Below are positions 25,601 through 37,742 of a DNA stretch of 64,000 nucleotides, piece after piece; the stretch's first letter is position 1; every line of letters begins with the position of its first letter. The DNA is from Eutreptiella sp. 'Long Island Sound 2002' (taxonomy: Eukaryota; Euglenozoa; Euglenophyceae; Eutreptiales; Eutreptiaceae). The position numbers were made by a program, and so were the translations under genes. The DNA is taken from positions 182,554,944-182,618,943 of the forward strand of contig OZ038378.1 in NCBI GenBank assembly GCA_964036045.1, given 5' to 3'. The notes beneath the pieces were generated by a model. That model searched no databases. It saw only the letters and a program-made list of their open reading frames with translations, and was not told where the DNA came from.

Positions 25601-28510
25601 CGTGTGTCCCGGGTGCGGTTGGTGCGGGCGTGGGGACCCTGCACCTGCCCCACAGCGTGCGCCCTTGCGGGCCGGCGTTGCGCACTGTAGGGGTGGCGGA
25701 AGGGCGTATCCGGGGGCGTGCTTTCCGCCGTTGTGAGGGGCGTCTGAGGTCAGGCGCTCCCCCTCCCCCGACTGCCCGCCCTCCGGGCGGCCTGTCGGGG
25801 TCCGCCACCCACGTGCTGTTGGCGGGGGTGTGCGGCTGTGGGTGCCCAGCACTGTCCCCGTGGCTTGCATGCCCTGTGGGGGCTGCGTGCCGCGGGGGTG
25901 GCGGGGGGCCGTCGCCCGGGGGGGTGGCCTGCCACCGCTGTGAGGGGCGTCTCGTGTCAGGCGCTGTCCCTCCCCCGACTGCCCGTCCTCTGGGGCGGGC
26001 AGCCGGGGTTCGGCGACCCGTGTGTCCCGGGTGCGGTTGGTGCGGGCCTGGGGACCCTGCATCTTCCCGACAGCGTGCGCCCTTGCGGGCCGGCGTTGCG
26101 CACTCTGAGGGTGGCGGAAGGGCGTCCCCGGGGGGGATGCCTTTCGCCGTTGTGAGGGGCGTCTGAGGTCAGGCGCTCCCCCTCCCCCGACTGCCCGCCC
26201 TCCGGGCGGGCTGTCGGGGTCCGCCACCCACGTGCTTTGGGCGCGGGTTTGCGGGTGTGGGGGCCCAGCACTGTCCCCTTGGCTTGCATGCCCTGTGGGG
26301 ACTGCGTGCCACAGAGGTGGCGGGGGGCCGTCGCCGGGGGGGGTGGCCTGCCACCGTTGTGAGGGGTGTCTGGTGTGAGGCGCTGTCCCTCCCCCGACCG
26401 CCCCTCCCCTGGGGCAGGCAGCCGGGGTTCCGCGACCCGTGTGTCCCGGGTGCGGTTGGTGCGGGCGTGGGGACCCTGCACCTGCCCCACAGCGTGCGCC
26501 CTTGCGGGCCGGCGTTGCGCACTGCAGGGGTGGCGGAAGGGCGTATCCGGGGGCGTGCTTTCCGCCGTTGTGAGGGGTGTCTGAGGTCAGGCGCTCCCCC
26601 TCCCCCGACTGCCCGCCCTCCGGGCGGCCTGTCGGGGTCCGCCACCCACGTGCTGTTGGCGGGGGTGTGCGGGTGTGGGGGCCCAGCACTGTCCCCGTGG
26701 CTTGCATGCCCTGTGGGGGCTGCGTGCCGCGGGGTCGGCGGGGGGCCGTCGCCCGGGGGGGTGGCCTGCCACCGCTGTGAGGGGCGTCTCGTGTCAGGCA
26801 CTGTCCCTCCCCCGACTGCCCGTCCTCTGGGGCGGGCAGCCGGGGTTCGGCGACCCGTGTGTCCCGGGTGCGGTTGGTGCGGGCCTGGGGACCCTGCATC
26901 TTCCCGACAGCGTGCGCCCTTGCGGGCCGGCGTTGCGCACTCTGAGGGTGGCGGAAGGGCGTCCCCGGGGGGGATGCCTTTCGCCGTTGTGAGGGGCGTC
27001 TGAGGTCAGGCGCTCCCCCTCCCCCGACTGCCCGCATTCCGGGCGGGCTGTCGGGGTCCGCCACCCACGTGCTTTGGGCGGGGGTGTGCGGGTGTTTGGG
27101 CCCAGCACTGTCCCCTTGGCTTGCATGCCCTGTGGGGACTGCGTGCCACGGGGGTGGCGGGGGGCCGTCGCCGGGGGGGGTGGCCTGCCACCGTTGTGAG
27201 GGGTGTCTGGTGTGAGGCGCTGTCCCTCCCCCGGCTGCCCTTCCTCTGGGGCGGGCAGCCAGGGTTCCGCGACCCGTGTGTCCCGGGTGCGGTCGGCGTG
27301 GGCGTGGGGACCAAGCACCGGCCCCACAGTGTGCGCCCCTGCGGGCCGGCGTTGCGCGCTGTGGGGGTGGCGGAAGGGCGTCCCAGGAAGGGGTGCCTTT
27401 CGCCGTTGTGAGGGGCGTCTGAGGTCAGGCGCTCCCCCTCCCCCGGCTGCCCGCCCTCTGGGCGGGCTGTCGGGGTCCGCCACCCACGTGCTGTGGGCGC
27501 GGGTGTGCGGGTGTGGGGGCCGGGCACTGTCCCCTTGGCTTGCATGCCCCATGGGGGCTGCGTGCCACGGGGGTGGTGGGGGGCTGTCCCCGGGGGGAGT
27601 GGCCTGCCACCGTTGTGAGGGGCGTCTGGTGTCAGGCGCTGTCCCTCCCCCCGCCGCCCGTCCTCTGGGGCGGGCAGCCGGGGTTCGGCGACCGTGTGTC
27701 CCGGGTGCGGTTGGTGTGGGCCTGGGGACCCTGCACCTGCCCCACAGCGTGCGCCCTTGCGGGCCGGCGTTGCGCGCTGTGGGGGTGGCGGATCGGCGTC
27801 CCCGGGGGGGGTGCCCTTCACCGTTGTAAGGGGCGTCTGAGGTCAGGCGCTCCCCCTCCCCCGGCTGTTCGCCCTCTAGGCGGGCTGTCGGGGTCCGCCA
27901 CCCACTTGCTGTGGGCGCGGGGCTGCGGGTGTGGGGGCCGAGCACTGTCCCCTTGTCTTGCATGCCCTGTGGGGGCTGCGTGCCACGGGGCTGGTGGGGG
28001 GCCGTCCCCGGGGTCGGTGGCCTGCCACCGTTGTGAGGGGCGTCTGGTGTCAGGCGCTGTCCCTCCCCCGGCCGCTCGTCCTCTGGGGTGGGCAGCCGGG
28101 GTTCTGCGACCCGTGTGTCCCAGGTGCGGTTGGTGCGGGCGTGGGGACCCAGCACCTGCCCCGCAGCGTGCGTTCTTGCGGGCCGGCGTTGCGCGCTGTG
28201 GGGGTGGCGGAAGGGCGTCCCCGGGGGGGGTGCCTTTCGCCGTTGTGAGGGGCGTCTGAGGTCAGGCGCTCCCCCTCCTCCGACTGCGCACCCTCCGGGC
28301 GGGCTGTCGGGGTCCGCTACCCACGTGCTGTGGGCGCGGGTGTGCGGTTGTGGGGGCCCTGCACTGGCCCCGTGGCTCGCGTGCCCTGTGGGGGGCTGCG
28401 CGCCACGGGGGTGGTGGGGGGCATCTGGGTTCAGGCGCCCCCCCTTCCCCGGCTGCCCGCCCCCTGGGCGGGCTGCCGGGGCCCGCTGGCCACGTGCTGT
28501 GGGCGCGGGT
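22640..28510 (-). repeat. Tandem array of ~210 bp monomers at the LINE 5' end
   Basis: About 27 head-to-tail GC-rich monomers of two types alternate, giving a ~419 bp dimer. Type A begins GTCTGAGGTCAGGCGCTCCC and type B begins GTCTGGTGTCAGGCGCTGTC. Type A starts lie near 23450, 24083, 24502, 24922, 25337, 25738, 26157, 26576, 26995, 27414, 27833 and 28252. A 4-monomer block (838 bp) around 25680 recurs near 26518. The array runs to within ~60 bp of the LINE ORF1 ATG. Long frames are open on both strands because stops are rare in such GC-rich DNA, and a 419 bp period shifts frame each unit, so I do not call them genes. Confidence 0.85.
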
Positions 28511-29529
28511 GTTGGTGTGTGCGGTGTGTCTGGTTTCTGTGCGGTGCGTGCCATGTCGCGTGGTGTTGCCCTTCGTCTGTCCCTCTGGTGCCCCCCTCTC
28601 CGGTGCTTTGTTGCGGTGTTGTGCTCGCCGTGTGCTTGCCGTGCTACCTTCCCTGCGCGCGTCCCTTGCTCGGCTGCTGGCTACCTCCTGTTTCTTTTGT
28701 GGTTTCGTCGCTCTTTACCCTTTCCTCTACTTACTGTTGGCTCGCCCTCCTCCCTGGCATGCACCTTTTCCCTGCCTCCGCCCTGGTGTGTGTCTCGGTC
28801 TTTCTCCTTGCCTGCTTCCTTGGTCCCGGTTCCCGGGTCCTCTTCTTTCTCTCCTGTTCAGTCCTGTGAGACAGGGGAAGGATGGGGGTGTGTGGGCCTT
28901 CGGGCGGCGGCTCGGTACAGTTACAATGTAACATACTTTGGCTTGTTTCTTTACCAACGTGGGTGCCATTATCGCTGCGTTCTTCGTTGCGTGGCGTGTA
29001 ACATACCTGTGTCTGCACTTGTGTTTACGTGTGTGCGCACGCTCTTCACCCTTCTTGTCATACCATGGTGCTTGTCCGTGGCGGTGTCGGTCGTGTTATG
29101 CTTGCGGTGACTTGCTCGTGCGGGCAGGCCTGCTTGTTGTGTTCCCATGCTTCCTCCCGCGTTGATGGCCTATAGGGAGAGGGAGGAGGGTGGTTTTCAT
29201 GGCGCTTTCTCGGTCGGCGGGTGCGCTAGCGTGGCGGCGTTGTGTACTTCGTTCTCTTAGTCCATCCTTGGTCCTTCCATCCTCCTGGCGTTTGCGGCGG
29301 CGGGTTCGGGCTCGTGCTCCCTCGCCATACCTTGCTTGTGTATGCTAGCGCGTGTGGGCATACCACTTGGTCTTTTTGTGCCCTCGGGCTTGTGGTTTGT
29401 GTGTTTGGTGGCGGTGGTGTGCTCTCCGGTGGCGTGTGGCTCCCTTCTCTCGGTTTTGTGGGGGTGCTCTTCATACCATCACTTCTTTCCGCATGGGCTG
29501 CCCATTAGGTATTCCCTCATACCACTCAT
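28511..29529. repeat. Degenerate GT/CT-rich repeat DNA left of A2
   Basis: No gene is seen. Segments such as GGCGTGTAACATACCTG (~28994), the GGCCTATAGGGAG junction (~29168) and GGTGGCGTGTGGCTCCCTTC (~29430) recur in diverged form at 42838, 44520-44620 and 45000. The block therefore belongs to the same ~0.4-0.5 kb repeat family as the DNA right of A2. Confidence 0.55.
29526..29529 (+). repeat. Target-site duplication of A2, left copy
   Basis: TCAT here and at 42754-42757 flank A2. Confidence 0.7.
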
Positions 29530-31974
29530 TAAAGAAGGTCCCTACCAGGACCGGCCCCTGCTGTACCCCTTCCACCATTTCCTGTCACTCCTATGGTCTT
29601 GCTTCTCACCAGGTTCTGCATGATCTTGCCCTATCCTGCACAGCTTCCCACAAAAATAGTAAAATATGGCTCCTTCACACGAATCCTGATCCCTTGCAAT
29701 AATCAACTCCCAAGTACAATAGCTCCAATCCAAATAATCCACACTGAGGGCTTTCAAGGGTGTTTGAGGTCCCGCGTTGACACTCAACAACTCCTTTCAA
29801 CATGCCGGTCGTCTCACGGTGCACACAGAGACAAGGGCGTTGGGCATGTCCATAGAATTGCATTAATAGAATAATGGAAAAAGAAGCCCTGAAATTGGCA
29901 TATGAACTGAAATCAAGCACAATTGGGAAAAGATGGAATCATACACAATCACAGCCATAGACCCCTCGTTCCCTGGACTCAGGACCTTCCCTTGACTCAC
30001 CAACATATTGCCCTGAACCAAGTCAAATAAGATGGCTGAATGCCATGTGTCAAAAGTCACTACACAAACCCCAAAAATGTGTCCCTCCCAAGCCTCTAAA
30101 TCCTAGCCCAATAGGGGAGGTGGCGTGTCATGGCCTAGAGTGGCACTCAGGACCATGCCCTACCCTGACATAACTTTGGTTGGACTTGGAGTTGATTGGG
30201 CTTGGAGAATTGCCCCATGAAGATGACCTCACAACATAGCAAAATCAGGCAAATCACACCATAATGCCCAAAATTCAATTATATACTCAAAAATGCATAC
30301 GGCAAATGTTCAAATGCTCCATGCATGTGTCAAACCGGAAAATAATATACAAGGGTGATATAGACCAAAGGTCCATGCCCAAGAATATCCCAACATTGAC
30401 TCCCAAACCACTCCGGTTATGTACATGACATGCTTCACAAGTCAACTCATGAATTTGAGATCAATTTTTGTGAGGCCTCGTGTGCCACGCCAAAGTGACC
30501 ACGTGATCCGGCATATGGTGAGGTACAACACCGAAGCATATGCCAACATATGAGCAACATACCATAGTTCACGAATCCCTAGGCACTTTACTGTTAGCCG
30601 ACCAGTTGAGCACATAAAATACAAAAATGAGCATAAAATGAGATCAAGAACATGCAAATATTGCCAAATTCATGATAATCACAATAGTATATAACCTCGC
30701 TCACCCATGGTATCAACATATGGTTCAAAACACAATTGCTTGGGACCATTTGCGAACACTCCCCCTACTTGGATCCCCACATGGACGCATAGGGACACCT
30801 TCGAACCTCCTCACGATACGCACCATGAAAATGGGAAAATTGATAGTGGCGCTTGTGGGTCGCTCCGTGAGCCTTCCCACGTGCACTATATGTGCGGTAG
30901 ACTTAGTCTAGCGCTATGGAGCTCACCATTGGGACATGGGCAAAGCCCTTGCAACGTATGACTCCACATATCTTCCTACAAACGGAGATACATAACATGG
31001 GCGTGAGCATAGCGAAGCACATACCATCCATATAACACATACCCTTAAAAGTGGCTCCCACCATGGTATGCCATGCCCCTCCATGGACATAACTTCACGT
31101 TAAAAATACGCAGGAACCCAAGGAAAGTTTCTATGCAACACCAACACTCATGCGGTACACTCGAAAGTCGCATTAAAATACTCGGTTGCATGGTCCAAGA
31201 GTTATAAACCACTTTCTACCCTCTTGACTATTATCTCTTGCTACACCGCGCATGTGTACACATCAAAGGCGTTTGACGCTTCCTGAATTGAGTTGAGACC
31301 AAGGCAATTCCAGCCCATATCTCAAAATTGTAACTCCTCGCATTGAGCCGGAGATATGACCCTTTAAAGTGGCCTCACGAATCAATTTTGTTTCGCCTAT
31401 ATCTCCAAGAAAAATGAAGGAGACAACAAAAGGAAGGTTGATTCGTGATCGGGGAAAAATGTAGCACCACTCGACATGCGTCATATCAAGTGCGGCGACC
31501 TCGAAGTCAAAAATCCGATTCTGAATGTCTGAGAAAATCGGATTAATTTTGCGAGTGTATAACATGAAAATTGCAGAAGCAACGAACCCTTTTCTGAGGA
31601 AATCTGACCCTTCATCGGGGTTTCCGCTAAAATATCTGCAAATAACAGTTAACCAATCGGTTACCGCAAAATCGCGAGCCAACTGACAGTCGCCGATACA
31701 TTGACAATCAGAACGGATAGCTGAAAAATTACGGAAACATTATGATAAAAAAGCCCTGTTGATTCCTGATATTTTGATATAGAAATCTCAGCCGGCGGCG
31801 CCTCGGTATTGCATATGGCCGCTCATAGCTGGAATGGCCAAGCCTATCACACTATCACATCAGGTTAGGTCAGGTGGGTGGGAGAGTATGATATCAGCCA
31901 ATGGCGGCTTGCCGGCCCATAGATACACACCCCAAGTGACCCAAAGATGGCCACGGGGGTCCGAACGGGCTTCA
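29530..31974 (-). repeat. 3' LTR of A2 (2.45 kb)
   Basis: On the reverse strand it starts TGAAGCCCGTTCGG at 31974 and ends ACCTTCTTTA at 29530. It pairs with 40312-42753 and is related to the A1 LTR. Confidence 0.93.
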
Positions 31975-31985
31975 CCCCCCTTCTC
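31975..31985 (-). other. Polypurine tract of A2
   Basis: On the reverse strand, GAGAAGGGGGG directly precedes the 3' LTR. It is identical to the A1 tract. Confidence 0.85.
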
Positions 31986-32371
31986 AGAGCGTTGTATCCG
32001 CTCGGAAGTCATTGAAGAGAGGACGGGAGGACCCCAATGGGCTCCAACCCCCCCCCCCCCATGTCCCAAGGACACATGGAGGCCCCACATACGGCGTAGG
32101 CGTCCCCCATGCCCCAAGAGAGGGGTGAGGACACTCACAATCGGTGCCCTCCGCCATATCTGGTCTCCTCGTGATCTACAACATGGACCAAGGGGATCAA
32201 AGATAGAGAAACGTCGTCGATCGATCTAAATACGTATACCACAATGAAATATATATGTGTGGAGACAGAGTGAAGGGGGTATATGGCCAATCAAGGCCCA
32301 AAAATCCCCGGATGAACGCCCTCACCCGTCTCCCAAGCACAAAAACAAACAAAAATGCCAAGAGGGATCCA
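31986..32371 (-). other. 3' untranslated region of A2
   Basis: Non-coding; counterpart of 738-1118 in A1. Confidence 0.7.
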
Positions 32372-33298
32372 TTACCGTGCTGCTGCAGCCACCAAATGGA
32401 CCAACACGTCCTTGACATCCAAAGAGATGTTCTTCCTCCTTAGATACTCCATCCAGACCGTGGTATACCTCGGCACGAAACTGCTCGGAGGTTCCCACGA
32501 ATCCCTGGATGCCGCAAATCCCTTCCAACGGACTTTATAAAGCCTCCCCCCAGGTGTCCCCGGGTCTGGCTTGTCCGTCAGGATCCTCTTGGCGGTGAAG
32601 TCGTCATCCTCCCCTTCGTCATCAGAGTCCAGATCTCCGGCTGTGAACTCGAAGGTGACGGGACGTCCGCTGGGGTCTGGTTCTCGGGGACGAAGCTGGG
32701 TATGGTCGCGGTCCAGGATCTTGTTATCCCCCACACGAACCGCATACACATCCTGCGCAACCTTCCGAACGATTACCCCCGGCACATACCAAGATGCCTG
32801 CCGATGCCTGCACAGGACATCCTTGTGGTGCCGCTCCACCCATACGGTATCTCTGAGAGCATATTTTTGGACTTTTCCCTGCTTGAAGTACTTGGCCCTC
32901 TTCCCATGCTCGCGCTGAAGTGCCTTGCACACCTTGGCCGCCGTGTCGTCCGCCTCAGCCATCATAGCACTCGCATCCCGGGCCACTTTGCCATGGTTCA
33001 ACCACGGGAGAGTGCGCGACACTCGATCCCGTAGGAACAAGATACGATGGGGCGACAGTCCAGTGGGCCCCGGAAGGTCGTGGTACGCCTGGAGTACTCT
33101 CCACAGCGAATTATACCAATTCCGGCCCGGTTTGTCAATGTGCAGCTGGCGGAACTTTTCGAACATCTGCCGCCCGGCTACCTCAGCCCGGCCATTCGAC
33201 CGGCTGTGGTACGCCACGGTCTTGGCGTGCCGAATCCCCATGTGCTTGCACATCATCTCGACCACGTCCCCACAAATTGACTGCCCCGATCGCTGCAC
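32372..33298 (-). pseudogene. pol: A2 Pol, integrase C-terminal half and chromodomain
   Basis: The frame opens just after a frameshift near 33280. It carries the last part of the integrase core, with the catalytic Glu in NGRAEVAGRQ, then the C-terminal domain and a chromodomain (YKVRWKGF, DSWEPPSSFV) near 32600-32450. It aligns throughout with the A1 fragment at 3-737. The upstream half of the integrase lies in another frame (33253-35562), the two overlapping by ~45 bases. Confidence 0.85.
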
Positions 33299-35562
33299 AT
33301 GACAGCTGGGACATCAAAAATCGTCAGCCAATGCCTGATCATGGCATTAGCGATGGTCTTGGCCTGCAGACCCACTCCATGCTTGTCCTTCTTGTCCTTC
33401 TTCTTGGACTTCTTGCCAGGGACCGCCACGATATACCCGCTGTGCCTATCCACCGCTAGGATGACACAGTCGTAGGTCTCTCCTTCCACGGTGACCTCAG
33501 GCATGGCGAATACATCCATGGCCACGGACCGCATAGGGGCTTCCGGTATAGCCGTATACACCGGGTTGCCCGCTGTGGAGTGGTTGGGGCTCTTCGTGGC
33601 CCGACACACGGCGCAGTTGCTGCAGTACTTGTCCAGGAGGGCGTAGTACCCCGGTGGGAACTTGAAACGCCACTCCAGGTCCTGCTGCATCTTGTCCCGA
33701 CCAGGATGCATGAGCTGGGCGTTATGCCAGTGGTCAATGAGCTCCTCCATTCGGTTCTCAGGGACCAATAGCTTGTCCTTGAGGAATAATTTATCACCGT
33801 CCTCGGTCAAGCCCTCAGGCCATTTGTCATCCGACGGGGCGCTCACGGTATTCCAGTACCTGCTCCAGTGGTCGGATGCCGCATAGTCATCCGACCAGTC
33901 TTCTGTGAGCACCGACCTGACTAGCTCTACAGGGGCCACCATCCATTGCTCGAGGGTTTCTTCTCGAATAGCTTGGACTCGGGCGCCCCGGAACTTGGCC
34001 AGGTCTGTACGGTTTGCCATCACCACAAAGCACTTGACCCCCTCTTGCTCCATGACCTTCTCCATCTCGATGATGCGCTTGGCCTCCTCGGTCTCCTCGG
34101 CGTCCCCATGGCTGGATATGTCCATCCATGCCTTGCCCGCGGGGTAGGCCCATCGACTGAGGCAATCTGCCACAGTGTTGTCCTTCCCCGGGACATATAC
34201 GACGCTGAGGTCGAACTTGGCGAACGTCTCATGCCATCGGGCCCTCCTTGCCGCCGGTCCCGAGGGGGTGTCGACGTGCTCCTTGTGCCAACTCTGTAAG
34301 GACTGATGGTCCGTACAAACCACCACCGGTTGTAATCCGATGTGGCCAGACCACTTCCTGAGCGCACAAACAATGGCGTACGTCTCCTTCTCCCTCGCGG
34401 TCCAGGTTCGACGTTGGCCATCGGCCAGGATCCGGCTCCAAAACGCCACGGGTACGTGCGACCCGTCGTCCCGGACCTGCTCGAGGACTGCCCCTACAGC
34501 ATAGTCCGAGGCGTCCGTCCGTAGCACGAATCCCTTGTCCGGGTCCACCAGGAATAGCGCCAGCTGCCCCAGAAGTCGCCCCTTCAGGCGGCTGAACGCA
34601 TCTTCGGCCTCAGGGGTCCAGGCAAGCTTCTTCTTGCTCCCCTTCCGGCCATCAAACTTCCCCACCTGCAGAATCTTGTGCAGCGGCCCCGATAGTTCTG
34701 CATACATCCGGACATAGCCCGAATAGTAATTGCAGAACCCCATGAAGGATTGTAGTTCGCTGATGGTCTGGGGCTTCTCCCAGTGGTGTAGGGACGCCAG
34801 CTTCCCAGGCATGGGACGGCGTTGCCCGTGACCAACCACGTGACCCGCAAACTCCACTTCCTTCACAAAGAGCGAGGCTTTGTTGGGCTTGCACACCATG
34901 TTGTGCTTGTCCAGCTCGCTGAGCACTTGGCGCAGATCCTTCTCATACGCTTCGATGAGCTCGTCCTCAGTCATATCTTCCGTGCCTGACCCGATTATGA
35001 TGTCATCCACAAAGGGGTTGGCACAGTCCCGGACAGGACCGAGTAGGTCCTCCATCATGCGCTGGAAAGCGGCGTTGCCATTCTTGGCGCCCATAGGCAC
35101 CACTTTCCACTGCATGGGCCCCAGCGGCTTCGACATCGCTGTACAGGGCCTGGAGTCCGAGTGTAGCGGCATCTGGTGATAGCCGTGTTTCAGGTCTAAC
35201 ACCGTGAAGATCCGCTTTTTTTGTTGTTTTTGGAGGATGGTGTCGATCAGGGGAAGCGAGTACGAGTCGTGCTCGGTTTGCTCGTTCAAACCTCTGTAAT
35301 CCACCACCAACCTCCACTCGCCCTTCTCTTTCTTGGGCACGCTAAAGGCTGGGCTGGCCCACTCACTGTCGGAGGGTTCGATCCAGCCCCGCTCAATAAA
35401 CTCGGCCAACAACTTCTTCATGGCCTCGGCCCGATCGCCCTGAAGTTGGTACTCCCGATGACGATAGATCTTGGGGTTCGGCCCCAGCTTGTCCTGTGCC
35501 AAACCTCCCCCGATCTGGAGGGTTCCTGTTGGCGACACCACTGAATAGCCGCAGATAGGCAT
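33253..35562 (-). pseudogene. pol: A2 Pol, RT, RNase H and integrase N-terminal half
   Basis: A 769-codon reverse-strand frame. RT begins near 35480 (NPKIYRHREYQL); the catalytic box reads FVDD at 35002-35013 instead of YxDD. RNase H has LRTDAS near 34520 and TDHQS near 34300. The integrase has a zinc region (CSNCAVC near 33610) and its first two catalytic Asp in AMDVFAMPE (~33510) and CSDRGSQF (~33290). The frame breaks right after CSDRGSQF, before the third catalytic residue, and continues in 32372-33298. The breaks indicate an inactive copy. Confidence 0.88.
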
Positions 35563-36142
35563 TTATCAGCCTCTCCTTCAGCTCGGTGACCTTCGGGTTC
35601 TCCTGGGCCTCTTCAGCCGCTTGCTTCGGTATCGATACAACCGACCGCACTGCGGTATAGGCCTCTTCCGGGTCCGAGTCCGACTTCTCCTCGTCTGACA
35701 TGCCGTCTTCATCGTCGTGGCGTGCACTTCCCACCGATAATCTTCGAAAATTTGCGGCATCAGCCGAGTTCTTGTCGCTACCGGCCCCCATTCTTGGAAA
35801 ATCCCACGTCGGTGGGTCCGACCCAACCGGACCATCATAGTGGTCCGCGATGTGATCCATGACCCTAGCCACGAACTCATCCTTCTTGTACTTGCCGGTG
35901 ACCAACATCTTGTCATTCCACCAATGCGGAGATGTGACCATGGCCCGCCCCTTCTTGGCTGCCACACGGTCGTGCATCCCAATCCGCATGTAGTTGACGA
36001 CGTGGTCCGGCGTGGGACAGGACGTCAATGCCATCCATTGGCTGATCCGTCCCCTCCTTCGGCTCAAACATGACCCGCATGGGCACCGCCTCAACTCTAC
36101 GGATGAATGCTTCATCACCCGTGGGCTTGGCTTGCGCCCCAT
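35393..36142 (-). pseudogene. pol: A2 Pol linker between MTase-like domain and RT
   Basis: A 249-codon frame, of which ~36030-35560 looks genuine: a Lys-rich part (HWWNDKMLVTGKYKKDEF) and an acidic DDEDGMSDEEKSDSDPEE stretch, then KVTELKERLINAYL leading into the RT frame. No domain is recognised. The first ~40 codons and the end are probably out of frame, because the neighbouring frames carry the expected protein there. Confidence 0.55.
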
Positions 36143-36812
36143 CCACCAGGAAAGCCTTGGTACCCCACGCTTGACCTGGGGAGGGCATTGATAAACCCTT
36201 GGCGTCGATGAACAACTCCTCCTCTGGCCCGAATGACATCTCGTTCAGGGTGATGGAATTCAGCGTCGACTTGAGAACTTCCAGCGGACATGGGGTGGAT
36301 CCTATGCCAGTTATGACCAGGATACCCTTCGCCCTATCCGCGACGATCTTCTCCACCGTATGTCTGGTATTTTCCAGGGAGCCATGCCAATACATGGGCC
36401 CGCACTCCTTCAAACCCCAGTGCCTGTGCCAGGCTGAGTCTCCTCGATGCCAATGCGTCCTACACTTCCTCAAAAGTGGGGCATCCCGGGAAGCAAAGAC
36501 GTCCGTCTCGGGCGCTTCGGCTCCCAGCGTCTGGATCATCCTGGCATACACCTGCGGGGCCATTCCATACTCCGTGAGCTGAACTCCGCGGTCTCCTCTG
36601 GACTTGGCACCCACAGCTTGCACCGCTTGGACAATCAGATCCTCTTCCTCAGCATTCCATTGGGATGATCCGCATGCATAGTCCGTGGACAGCCATGTAA
36701 GGCATTCATTATCCTCCCGGACCAGCGTTGCACGATGGAGAAGGGTTCCAATGGCGTTTTCCACCATGAAGTCATACCCCATGATCATATCCCAATCTGT
36801 AATGTCGGCCAC
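35913..36812 (-). pseudogene. pol: A2 Pol segment with degenerate methyltransferase-like domain
   Basis: This reverse-strand frame follows the protease after a one-base shift near 36810. It begins DITDWDMIMGYDFM, the end of the protease fold. From ~36500 to 36240 it has DVFASR, GPMYWHGSLENTRHTVEKI and AKGILVITGI, which line up with DAFANR, LWINPPFHLIQQVIHKI and AILVVPLW in element B. The NPPF box is replaced by YWHG, so if the domain was once an adenine methyltransferase, this copy has lost its catalytic motif. The frame becomes spurious after ~36030. Confidence 0.55.
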
Positions 36813-37708
36813 ATAGAAGTTCCCGGATAGAGTGCTTCTCTCGCCAAATCAGGGCGGTTCAAGCGCTCATGCTCCCAGAATTCCATACTGATAGTGGCCT
36901 CATGGGTGCCATCACCCATAATCTCTCCATTGGCCACCTTCAGGCGTACCGGTCTACAGCCAGGCTGCAGGGATTCCTCCTTGAACAACCCTCTCCGGAC
37001 CAGGCTCACCTGGGCACCCGTATCCACCAAAACATCCACCACCAACTCCTCTTGTCCGCACCGTACACGCACCTTCAAGTGCAACTGCCGCTCGTCACGA
37101 TGCGGTGTATGGACGACTCTCACGGCATGCAACTCTAGCACATCCGGATGCATCAGGACTTCGAGGGTATGGTCACGGATGGTGTAGATCCTGGGCTGGT
37201 CCTGCCCGTCCACGAGGCTCTCCGTGGTCGCTCCTTCTTTCTTGCCACGTCCCTTGCCCACATACACTTCCCTTGGCAGGGCGCTCCAGGGGTTGGGAGT
37301 GGCAAACCTCAGTGGTTTTGGCTCTTCTGGGGCCTTCTTCGGCACCCAATGTGCCTTCGCTTTCTCTAGGATTCCACTGATTTTCGGAGGAGAGACCTCC
37401 GGGATCCCCCTCCCGTGGGGGCTCCTCCAGACGTGGCCTGCAGCAGCTCCCTCCTGCTGCGATCCGCTCAGACTTTGTCCACCACGTTGCTGGGCCTTGA
37501 GTTCCTCCAACGTCCTCAACATGTCCTCAGCTACCTCCTCGATCGACCTCACGCGTCGGTCTGGGCCGGGTCCTCCACCATAGCCTTTTCCTCCGCGTTT
37601 CCCTTGGCCCTTTCCTTGGCCTTTTCCACCGTCTCCGCCCTTTGCCTTCCAATGGGCAATTCGTTGCTCCTTGGGCTTCTTATTGGGATTGGCGGCGAAG
37701 TAGGTCTA
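36785..37708 (-). pseudogene. pol: A2 Gag-Pol junction and aspartic protease
   Basis: From a TAG at 37706-37708 the frame reads a Lys/Gly-rich tail (KGQGKGQGKRGGKG near 37600) and then a retropepsin with VDVLVDTGAQVSLV near 37020, the DTG active site. It breaks near 36810. The TAG falls between the zinc knuckle (~37730-37785, same frame) and the protease. It could be a readthrough stop like the one in B or simply a mutation; the next codon is ACC, not a G-rich context. Confidence 0.65.
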
Positions 37709-37742
37709 CTTGTCCTCCTCATATACCTTGCAAGGCCGGTGG

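Larger units (their letters stand above)
3487..28510 (-). mobile_element. LINE (non-LTR retrotransposon), interrupted and decayed
   Basis: A single minus-strand LINE can be pieced together. From high to low coordinates: a tandem-monomer 5' region (22640-28510), ORF1 start (22187-22582), insertion R1, rest of ORF1 (16881-19508), a zinc-finger-like linker (16236-16880), an apurinic-type endonuclease (15343-16232), insertion B, then the reverse transcriptase start (3487-4572), cut by A1. Deleting R1 plus one GGAT, and B plus one AGGCG, rejoins the frame at both sites. The coding part carries in-frame TGA codons at 16881, 16233 and ~15766, a TAG at ~4558 and a frameshift near 15470, so this copy is dead. 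The 3' end lies beyond A1, outside the window. Confidence 0.85.

Noticed and set aside
24572-27064. An 830-codon reverse-strand frame, and many similar frames on both strands, in the monomer array
   Set aside because: The repeat period (419 bp) is not a multiple of 3, so the same peptide text reappears in rotating frames. All frames are open because the DNA is GC-rich with few stops.
31263-31682. A 139-codon frame in the A2 LTRs (also 42042-42461)
   Set aside because: The two LTRs are copies of each other, so agreement is not independent. The start is TTG, and the A1 LTR has stops in the same frame.
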